In this document: positions 58,011 through 64,000 of the stretch, piece after piece
Numbering within the stretch: position 1 is the first letter of the stretch
Layout: each line of letters starts with the position of its first letter
Assembly: GCF_024397795.1 (NCBI RefSeq)
Contig: NZ_CP072983.1
Span: 1,240,001 to 1,304,000, forward strand
DNA: 64,000 bases
Reading direction: 5' to 3'
Origin: Lactobacillus intestinalis
Lineage (GTDB): Bacteria > Bacillota > Bacilli > Lactobacillales > Lactobacillaceae
Position numbers and translations under genes: made by a program
Notes under the pieces: model-generated
Databases searched by the model: none
What the model was told of the DNA's origin: nothing
Seen by the model: the letters and a program-made list of their open reading frames with translations, nothing else

Positions 58011-58576
58011 GATAAAATTTCCTCCATAGTTCTTAGCGTAGCCTGATACTCAAAATCTGCTACCTTTTGTTTCAAAGCTTTTAAGTGAATAGCTTGAAAA
58101 TATATTTTTCCGACTAATATCTGCTTATCAATTTTAGGCAATATTCCAATATCAAGTTGCTTTAATTCGCTTATTCTATATAAATGAATAGCTGTACCTT
58201 GTAAATTCTTAAATAATTGCTTTCTGATATAAGGAGATTGATTTAAAACATAGACTAAATAATTTGAATCTAAATTAGACTTTGGAATTAACTTAATAAA
58301 ATTCCGAGGTATCAAATAATTTTTATGACAGCTACTTACACGTGTAGCTTTCCCGCTTAAAAGGCTGAAGATTATATCTCCTTTTTTTGTAGTAACTACT
58401 TGATCTTCTGTTTTTATAGTCTTTGATTTATTATCACTTTTTTCTACTTGGTTAAAATCCGAATCAAAATCGTTTTGATCATAAATTCTATAAACAGGAG
58501 CACTTGGATCCTCTGATTCTTTTATACGAAATTCTGGCGATCCACTTACAAACGTCGTTAATTTTTCTAACTTCAT
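58007..58576 (-). CDS. Half-size S-like protein, head of the hsd operon
   Basis: 189-residue protein that looks like a single target-recognition domain with a helical tail: KLEKLTTFVSGSPEFR, KKGDIIFSLLSGKA, NFIKLIPKSNLDSNYLVYVLN, then a QILVGKIYFQAIHLKALKQKVADFE helix. This pattern is that of one S-subunit half. It is not related in sequence to TRD-A, B or C and has no LHQRK repeat. First gene of the operon, overlapping hsdR. It might dimerise to make a second specificity, or be a diverged remnant; I favour a functional protein because the frame is intact and coupled. Confidence 0.75.
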   Translation of the reverse strand: MKLEKLTTFVSGSPEFRIKESEDPSAPVYRIYDQNDFDSDFNQVEKSDNKSKTIKTEDQVVTTKKGDIIFSLLSGKATRVSSCHKNYLIPRNFIKLIPKSNLDSNYLVYVLNQSPYIRKQLFKNLQGTAIHLYRISELKQLDIGILPKIDKQILVGKIYFQAIHLKALKQKVADFEYQATLRTMEEILS

Positions 58577-58650
58577 TTTTCTGTCTACTTTCTTTTTGAT
58601 TTACAGCTGTTAATCTTATTAAACCATACCATTTTAAAAAATCAATATTT

Positions 58651-58680
58651 ATTTTTGTGCAAATAATTTTGCACAAAAAT
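58651..58680. promoter_or_regulatory. Perfect inverted repeat upstream of the hsd operon
   Basis: 13-bp arms ATTTTTGTGCAAA / TTTGCACAAAAAT with a 4-base centre, about 75 bases before the first operon gene. No T-run follows closely, so an operator is more likely than a terminator. Confidence 0.6.
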
Positions 58681-58740
58681 TATCCGCATTTTTTTTAATT
58701 GAAGGAATAAATAATTAATAAATTCTAAGTTTCAAACAGA

Positions 58741-58777
58741 AAAAAGTGTACTAAATTATTATTTAGTACACTTTTAA
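58741..58777 (-). terminator. Terminator of rlmD
   Basis: AAAAGTGTACTAAA / TTTAGTACACTTTT perfect 14-bp stem, 20 bases beyond the rlmD stop, with T-run on the minus strand. Confidence 0.88.
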
Positions 58778-58796
58778 CTATTAATAAATAGTCTAT

Positions 58797-60149
58797 TTAT
58801 TTTTCTGCTTTCTCCAGCACAGCAACGCTTTCTACATGTGGAGTTTGCGGAAACATGTCTACTGGATCAATTTCATTAAAATCATAACCTTGTTCACGGA
58901 ACAATTGCAAATCACGCACTTGGGTGGCTGGATTACATGAAATATAAACAATCTTCTTAGGATTAGTTTTTACAGCAGCGTCTATAAATTCTGGGGTGAG
59001 TCCTTTTCTTGGCGGATCAACAAAGATGACATCGGTCTTTAAGCCTTCATTAGCCCAACGTGGCATGACTTCTTCGGCTTTTCCAACTACGTATTCCGCA
59101 TTAGTAATGCCATTCAACTTTGCATTTGCGTTGGCATCGTCAACAGCAGGCTTAATGACTTCCATCCCTCGAACCGCCTTTACATGTTTAGCTACAGAAA
59201 GGCCGATCGTCCCAATTCCAGAATAGGCATCAATTACCACATCCTCAGGCTTCAAATCAGCTTTTTCAATCGCCAAATTGTAAAGGCGCGGTGTTTGCAG
59301 TGAATTAATCTGGAAGAAACTTTGAGGAGAAATTCTAAATTTTACATCCCCAATCTTATCCGTAATATGATCTTCGCCAAAGACAACGTAATCATTTTTA
59401 CCTAAAATCACATTCGTCTTCTTGGGATTATGATTCAAAATAATGCTGGTTACATCCGGAATTTGGCTAATTTCAGCGGCAACTTTTGGCAATTGCGGGA
59501 AATCACGATGGAGACAAACCAAAATCACCATAATTTCCCCACTGGCTTTACTTCTACGCACGTCAAGGTAACGTACTTCTCCCTTATTATGAATTTCATC
59601 ATAAGCTGGGACCTTGTACTTACGCAAAATATCGCGGACAGCTATTAAAACACGATCAATTTCAGGATCTGTAGTAAAGAAATTAGTTAATGGTACCAAA
59701 TCATGCGAATGACGTCTAAAAAAGCCGATTTCGAGTTGATCATTTACCATGCGCACTGGAACTTGCGCCTTATTACGATAACCTGTTTCTTCAGGACTTG
59801 GCAGAGTTTGATCTACTTTAATTTGATCAAGATCAGCCTTGTGAAGCAAGTTAACGACTTGGTTTCGCTTAAATTCAAGTTGCTTGTCGTATTTAATGTG
59901 AGCCAAAGATGCCAGACCTGTTTGCACCCATTGATTTAGCTTAACTTTAACTCGATCTGGACTTTCTTTGATAATTTCTTCAATTTTGGCAAAGGCAAAC
60001 TTCTTCTTCACCTTTAAAACTTTTGCCTTCACAATTTCACCAGGAAGGGCATTATTGACAAAAATCGTTAAACCTTCATAATGAGCTACACCCATGGCTT
60101 CGTAAGATAAATCCGTAATTTCTAATTCAACAATTTGATTTTTTTGCAT
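58797..60149 (-). CDS. rlmD: 23S rRNA (uracil-C5) methyltransferase, RumA type
   Basis: 450-residue S-adenosylmethionine enzyme with an N-terminal TRAM domain (IVELEITDLSYEAMGVAHYEGL) and a class I methylase domain: VIDAYSGIGTIGL (AdoMet motif), FVDPPRKGL and the catalytic cysteine in VYISCNPATQ. Methylates U1939-like or U747-like positions of 23S rRNA; RlmCD in some Gram-positives does both. ATG at 60149 after AAAGGTTGA. Close to dagK and gatB, a usual arrangement in lactobacilli. Confidence 0.9.
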   Translation of the reverse strand: MQKNQIVELEITDLSYEAMGVAHYEGLTIFVNNALPGEIVKAKVLKVKKKFAFAKIEEIIKESPDRVKVKLNQWVQTGLASLAHIKYDKQLEFKRNQVVNLLHKADLDQIKVDQTLPSPEETGYRNKAQVPVRMVNDQLEIGFFRRHSHDLVPLTNFFTTDPEIDRVLIAVRDILRKYKVPAYDEIHNKGEVRYLDVRRSKASGEIMVILVCLHRDFPQLPKVAAEISQIPDVTSIILNHNPKKTNVILGKNDYVVFGEDHITDKIGDVKFRISPQSFFQINSLQTPRLYNLAIEKADLKPEDVVIDAYSGIGTIGLSVAKHVKAVRGMEVIKPAVDDANANAKLNGITNAEYVVGKAEEVMPRWANEGLKTDVIFVDPPRKGLTPEFIDAAVKTNPKKIVYISCNPATQVRDLQLFREQGYDFNEIDPVDMFPQTPHVESVAVLEKAEK

Positions 60150-60282
60150 ACTTATCAACCTTTTTTAAAATCTACTGTCCTTATGATACTAGAAACGAAC
60201 TAAATTTACTATCAAGGCGAAAATAATTTAATTAGGGCATTGACATATTTTTTTAAGCTTGCTATCATATTTTTCAATAACA

Positions 60283-60499
60283 AACGACCAAGTAGTTGCT
60301 TCGTTAAGCGTTCAGAGATCTGGTGGTTAGTGCGAACCAGTCAGGCGAAGTAGATGAATTACATCGTTAACAATAGTTTATTCGGAATCATTCAGAACCG
60401 TTATCATCTGATAAAGATTAAGCTTTTTGAGCTTAAATGTGGGTGGTACCGCGGTTAATCATCGTCCCGTTGACATAAAAGTCAACGGGACTTTTTGTT
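60283..60499 (+). promoter_or_regulatory. T-box riboswitch leader of the NhaC-type transporter
   Basis: Stem I closed by AACGA (60283-60287) and TCGTT (60364-60368), with AGTA on the 5' side and GAAT TAC A on the 3' side. Placing one A after the codon gives specifier TAC (Tyr, 60360-60362); the other register reads TTA (Leu). Antiterminator core GGTGGTACCGCGG at about 60442-60454 and terminator GTCCCGTTGAC / GTCAACGGGAC with T5 at 60464-60499. Controls the gene that starts at 60513. Confidence 0.94.
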
Positions 60500-60512
60500 T
60501 GGAGGAGTTTTT

Positions 60513-61886
60513 ATGAAAAAGAAAGTCTCATTTACAGAATCCCTCATTATCCTCGCCGTTCTGTTAATTATCTTAGGACTGGCCGTTATCAAATTCGGTC
60601 TTTCACCAGAAGTACCAGTCTTATTTACTGTTTTACTTCTTACTTTCTGGGCTAAATTTCGAGGATTTTCCTGGCAAGACATTCAAAACGGAATTAAAGA
60701 AGGTATTGGTGTAGCAATTATTCCAATCTTTATCTTTATTTTGATTGGTGCCTTAATTGGTCTTTGGATCCAAGCTGGAATTATTCCTTCCATCATGGTT
60801 TTAGGTTTTAAATTGATCAATGGTAGTTTCTTTATCCCATCAGTTTTTGTGGTATGTTCTATTGTGGGGATTGCTATCGGGAGTGGTTTTACCACTATTT
60901 CAACCGTCGGGATTGCTTTATTTGGAATTGGGGCAAGCATGAATGCCAATCCTGCTCTAGTTGCTGGTGCGATCATTTCGGGGGCCGTATTTGGTGATAA
61001 AATGTCTCCTCTTTCCGACTCCACCAACCTTTCTTCAGCAGTTGCAGAAAGTGAACTTTTTGCCCATATCAAAAACATGATGTGGTCAACTATTCCAGCT
61101 TTCTTTGTTTCATTAATTTTATTCTGGATTTTAGGTAATAGTGGGCAAATGGATTTAACCAAGATTGAAAAAACTAGTCAAATCCTTCAATCTCACTTCA
61201 CCATTAGCTGGTGGGCAATTGTGCCAATCATCTTAATGCTCTTATGTGCTTGGAAAAAAGTTCCTGCAATTCCAACCTTATTCATTAACATCACCGCTAC
61301 AGTCATCATGATCTTTATTGAAAATCCTAGTTACTCCGTTAAAAGTTTAGATAACTTAATCATGAACGGTTTTGTGGCTAAAACTGCAGATTCTTCAGTC
61401 AATGCCCTACTTACTCGTGGAGGAATTTCCAGTATGATGGGCACAGTAGCTTTAATCATCTCCACCCTCTCTCTTGGCGGCATGTTAATGAAATTTGAAA
61501 TCGTTCAAAGTGCCATGGAACCTTTAGTTAAGCACCTCAAAAAGCCAGGACGTTTAATCACTGTCACTATTCTTTCTGGAATTTGTATTAATCTTTTTGT
61601 TGGTGAACAATACCTTTCAGTAATTTTACCAGGACGTGCATTTAAGCCTGCTTACGATAAAATTGGTCTTTCTTCATTAGCGTTAAGCCGTGTACTTGAA
61701 GATGGTGGTAGTGTAATTAACTACTTAATTCCATGGGGTGTTGCTGGATCATTTGCTGCTTCAACTTTAGGTGTTCCTGTTTTGGCATTTATTCCCTTTA
61801 CTTTCTTTAGTTTGCTTTCCCCAGTCTTTTCTATCTTAAGCGGAATCACTGGAATTGGTCTTAAATGGAAAAAGAATACGAAATAA
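60513..61886 (+). CDS. NhaC-family transporter, probably for tyrosine
   Basis: 457-residue membrane protein of the NhaC Na+/H+ antiporter family with 11-12 helices (PVLFTVLLLTFWAKFRGF, GDKMSPLSDSTNLSSAVA, family signature). The start at 60513 (MKKKVSFTE) is taken because GGAGGAG sits six bases upstream; six extra codons in the open frame are ignored. Controlled by the T-box leader, whose specifier is best read as tyrosine. NhaC-like proteins under Tyr T-boxes have been proposed as tyrosine transporters; the T-box supports uptake of amino acid rather than a Na+/H+ role. Confidence 0.85.
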   Translation: MKKKVSFTESLIILAVLLIILGLAVIKFGLSPEVPVLFTVLLLTFWAKFRGFSWQDIQNGIKEGIGVAIIPIFIFILIGALIGLWIQAGIIPSIMVLGFKLINGSFFIPSVFVVCSIVGIAIGSGFTTISTVGIALFGIGASMNANPALVAGAIISGAVFGDKMSPLSDSTNLSSAVAESELFAHIKNMMWSTIPAFFVSLILFWILGNSGQMDLTKIEKTSQILQSHFTISWWAIVPIILMLLCAWKKVPAIPTLFINITATVIMIFIENPSYSVKSLDNLIMNGFVAKTADSSVNALLTRGGISSMMGTVALIISTLSLGGMLMKFEIVQSAMEPLVKHLKKPGRLITVTILSGICINLFVGEQYLSVILPGRAFKPAYDKIGLSSLALSRVLEDGGSVINYLIPWGVAGSFAASTLGVPVLAFIPFTFFSLLSPVFSILSGITGIGLKWKKNTK

Positions 61887-61975
61887 CTAATCTAAATTAA
61901 ACATTTCTCTTTAGTCCCTTCTAGTTTTGTGATAGCTTATTATTAAGTACATTAATAACTAGAAAGGGTCTTTTT

Positions 61976-62680
61976 ATGGATAATTTTTCTAATTCTGGAC
62001 GTCGGCAAGTCCAAGATGTAACAGCTGTTAATCGTTTTTTAAGTAAAATGTACGGCATTATGACAATTGCCGTTTTAGTTTCTGCACTCACTGCATTTAT
62101 CACCATGACTTTCTTCAGAAGTGCAGTCATGCACATGTCTGGAGTAATGATGTGGATTGTATTTTTGGTTCCACTATTTTTATGTATGGGGATTAGCTTT
62201 AAAGCTGCCAAAAATCCAACTTTAGGATTTATATTATTGATGATTTTATCAGTCGTCTACGGTTTTGAATTTGCTCTTATCGCTGGCTTTTATACTGGAG
62301 CTCAAATTGCGACTGCCTTTGTTTCAGCTGCGGGTATTTTCATTGCCATGGCCGCATTTGGAACTTTCACCAAGCGTGATTTATCTAACTGGGGAGCTTA
62401 TTTAGGAGCTGCCCTAATCGGATTCTTTGTAGCTTGGATTGTTAACTTCTTCTTGAAAAATCCATGGGTTACTTACATCTTCTCATTTATTGGGGTAATT
62501 ATCTTTACTGGTTTCATTGCCTACGATGCTCACAAAGCTAAGCAAATTTACAATGAATTCGGCGGTGAAGTTTCAGAAAATGGTTTGGCTATTATGGGTG
62601 CTTTAAACCTTTACCTTGACTTCATTAATGTCTTTATTTACTTACTTGAAATCTTCGGCTTCAGTAGTGATAATCGTTAA
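61976..62680 (+). CDS. Bax inhibitor-1 family membrane protein
   Basis: 234-residue protein with seven predicted helices: VNRFLSKMYGIMTIAVLVSALTAF at the start and FTGFIAYDAHKAKQIY near the end, family hallmarks (YccA/YetJ-like). BI-1 proteins form pH-sensitive Ca2+ leak channels or modulate FtsH; role here unknown. GAAAGGG precedes the ATG. Confidence 0.88.
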   Translation: MDNFSNSGRRQVQDVTAVNRFLSKMYGIMTIAVLVSALTAFITMTFFRSAVMHMSGVMMWIVFLVPLFLCMGISFKAAKNPTLGFILLMILSVVYGFEFALIAGFYTGAQIATAFVSAAGIFIAMAAFGTFTKRDLSNWGAYLGAALIGFFVAWIVNFFLKNPWVTYIFSFIGVIIFTGFIAYDAHKAKQIYNEFGGEVSENGLAIMGALNLYLDFINVFIYLLEIFGFSSDNR

Positions 62681-62688
62681 TTTATAGC

Positions 62689-62732
62689 AAAAAAGTAGGA
62701 CTTAGTATCAAATTACTAAGTCCTATTTTTTA
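62689..62732. terminator. Bidirectional terminator between the BI-1 gene and dagK
   Basis: AGGACTTAGTA / TACTAAGTCCT hairpin with A and T runs on both sides. Confidence 0.88.
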
Positions 62733-62739
62733 TGGTTAT

Positions 62740-63660
62740 TTATCCACCAACATAAAATTCAATATGTTGTTGTAAATTTTCAAAGCTTACTGGGCAATAT
62801 CCACCAATTTCACCATCGAGGTTAACTGGAAGATCCTGACCTTCACTCTTTCCAATAAGTTCAGCTTTCAAGCTTCTTGTCTTGGTATAAATGATGTTTG
62901 GATCATCGACATGTTTACCATTTAACGCCAAAGCCATTAATTTCATCACATTTACCGGATCCGATGGCTTAACAACGATCAATTGGAATAAACCATCGCT
63001 CAATTGGGCATCTGGCATAATTTGCTCAAATCCTCCAATTGAATTGGTCATCCCTAAAAGGAACATCGATAATTTACCTTCATAAACACCATTATCATAA
63101 GTCAAGCGCATTTCATTCTCAGTTAAATGAGGCAACATTTCTGCCCCTTTAATAAGATATGCGGCATAACCTAAAGCTGACTTAATCTCAGAAGGAACCC
63201 CATAAGTAAGTTCAGTTAAAGAACCACTGGCAGCAATATTTACAAAATATTGAGTTTGCGCACCAAAATTTGCTTTACCGATATCCATCTTACGTGTGAT
63301 ATCCTTCAGAATCACCTTCGCAGCTGCAGGAATATCATCCCGTGGAATTCCCAAAGCACGGGCATAGTCATTAGTAGTTCCTGCTGGAATAATTGCCATC
63401 TTTGGTCTATTTTTTAAAAATGCAATTCCATTCACTACTTCGTTGATTGTCCCATCTCCACCAGCGGCAACAATGAGTTCAAAGCCCTCTTTTGCGGCAC
63501 GCGTAGCTTCATTTTGAGCACTTTTTTCTTCTGGAGTAGTTCTAAAAGCACTAGCTTCATAACCTGCTTGCTCTAAGACATCCAAAATATCGGCCACATT
63601 TTTTGGCATTTGTTCGTGACCGGATACAGGATTATAAATTAATCTTGCTTTACGAGTCAT
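62740..63660 (-). CDS. dagK: Diacylglycerol kinase (DagK type)
   Basis: Phosphorylates diacylglycerol released during lipoteichoic acid synthesis back to phosphatidic acid. 306-residue soluble enzyme: PVSGHEQ at the start, GGDGT at residues 67-71 (ATP site), AIIPAGTTNDYARAL. ATG at 63660 behind AGGTAGTGA. It follows gatB on the same strand, the usual order in lactobacilli. Confidence 0.95.
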   Translation of the reverse strand: MTRKARLIYNPVSGHEQMPKNVADILDVLEQAGYEASAFRTTPEEKSAQNEATRAAKEGFELIVAAGGDGTINEVVNGIAFLKNRPKMAIIPAGTTNDYARALGIPRDDIPAAAKVILKDITRKMDIGKANFGAQTQYFVNIAASGSLTELTYGVPSEIKSALGYAAYLIKGAEMLPHLTENEMRLTYDNGVYEGKLSMFLLGMTNSIGGFEQIMPDAQLSDGLFQLIVVKPSDPVNVMKLMALALNGKHVDDPNIIYTKTRSLKAELIGKSEGQDLPVNLDGEIGGYCPVSFENLQQHIEFYVGG

Positions 63661-63684
63661 ATTCACTACCTAGTTTTCTATAAC

Positions 63685-64000
63685 TTAACGACTAGCTAAT
63701 TCTTCATTAAGAAGCTTATTAACTACCTTAGGGTTTGCCTTACCACGAGTTTGCTTCATAATTTGACCAACTAAGAATCCAATGGCACGGTCCTTACCAT
63801 TCTTGAAGTCCTCAACAGATTGTGGGTTGTTGTCGACTACTTCAACAACCATTGGCTTCAATACTGACAAGTCTGATAATTGAACCATACCATTTTCTTC
63901 AACATACTTCTTAGGAGAAGTTCCATTTTCAATAGTTTCAGCAAAGACCTTCTTAGCAATCTTAGAAGAAATAGTTCCATCTTTAATCAAATTAATCATT
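63685..64000 (-). CDS. gatB: Asp/Glu-tRNA amidotransferase subunit B, 3' part
   Basis: The last 104-105 residues of GatB: the YqeY/GatB C-terminal tRNA-binding domain ([50 protein letters not shown]). The rest lies outside the window. GatCAB converts Glu-tRNA(Gln) to Gln-tRNA(Gln). 24 bases separate it from dagK. Confidence 0.95.
   Translation of the reverse strand, partial: MINLIKDGTISSKIAKKVFAETIENGTSPKKYVEENGMVQLSDLSVLKPMVVEVVDNNPQSVEDFKNGKDRAIGFLVGQIMKQTRGKANPKVVNKLLNEELASR

Noticed and set aside
60241..60282. Possible separate small RNA upstream of the NhaC T-box
   Set aside because: It is explained as the promoter and start of the T-box leader.
1..64000. CRISPR arrays, tRNA or rRNA genes
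   Set aside because: No regularly spaced direct repeats with unique spacers and no tRNA-like or rRNA-like sequence was recognised.

Overview
The window reads as the chromosome of a low-GC, AT-rich Lactobacillales bacterium. The gene order and protein sequences look most like the Lactobacillus gasseri / L. johnsonii group. The pointers are the spx-mecA-coiA-spxH-CYTH-relQ-nadK-rluD block typical of Firmicutes, ptsHI beside clpE and a DUF1827 gene, oleate hydratases, an AspD/AspT aspartate decarboxylation pair, a YSIRK/LPxTG-type surface protein, and AGGAGG-type ribosome binding sites. The species is inferred from memory of these families, not from any search. No rRNA, tRNA, CRISPR array, insertion sequence or prophage was seen.

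Layout. 1-7.1 kb: 5' part of an oleate hydratase, then the stress/competence block (rluD family, nadK, relQ, CYTH, spxH, coiA, mecA, spx). 7.2-12.5 kb: ptsI-ptsH, a small unknown gene, clpE under a CIRCE operator, DUF1827. 12.4-18.1 kb: an unusual lipase-like gene pair, a polar amino acid ABC operon behind a T-box leader, udk. 18.1-24.5 kb: orphan thiamine-precursor S component ykoE under a TPP riboswitch, a MarR-heterodimeric ABC exporter operon, a DUF4097 protein, a truncated amino acid permease. 24.6-38.1 kb: aspD-aspT, a frameshifted MFS gene, a PyrR-attenuated pyrR-uraA operon, GNAT, a second and complete oleate hydratase, two tandem DHA2-type drug exporters, a glutamine amidotransferase. 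38.2-44.7 kb: glpF, an NAD(P)-binding protein, an XRE/membrane pair with a clear operator, hpt, an MFS gene broken by an in-frame stop, small membrane proteins, an intact MFS gene. 44.8-49.5 kb: a large M26-like zinc metalloprotease anchored by LPQAG, and a serine beta-lactamase-like protein. 49.7-58.6 kb: a recombining type I restriction-modification locus. 58.8-64 kb: rlmD, a T-box-controlled NhaC-family transporter, a Bax-inhibitor-1 family protein, dagK and the 3' end of gatB.

The most notable system is the type I R-M locus. Its minus-strand operon is half-size S-like gene, hsdR, hsdS, hsdM. After it come a silent TRD cassette, a tyrosine recombinase gene bounded by perfect 31-bp inverted repeats, and a truncated hsdS on the opposite strand. 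One target-recognition domain occurs twice as a 486-bp, nearly identical inverted repeat: first-TRD position in the active hsdS, second-TRD position in the silent copy. At least three TRDs can therefore be shuffled, and the methylation specificity is probably phase-variable with TRDs changing position. The half-size S-like protein at the head of the operon is the least explained part.

Regulation is unusually visible from sequence: CIRCE over a consensus promoter (clpE), two T-boxes, a TPP riboswitch whose output hairpin hides the Shine-Dalgarno, a PyrR attenuator, and an operator palindrome over the -35 of the XRE pair. Three transporter genes are broken in three different ways (truncation, one-base deletion, nonsense codon), which suggests ongoing loss of redundant transport capacity.
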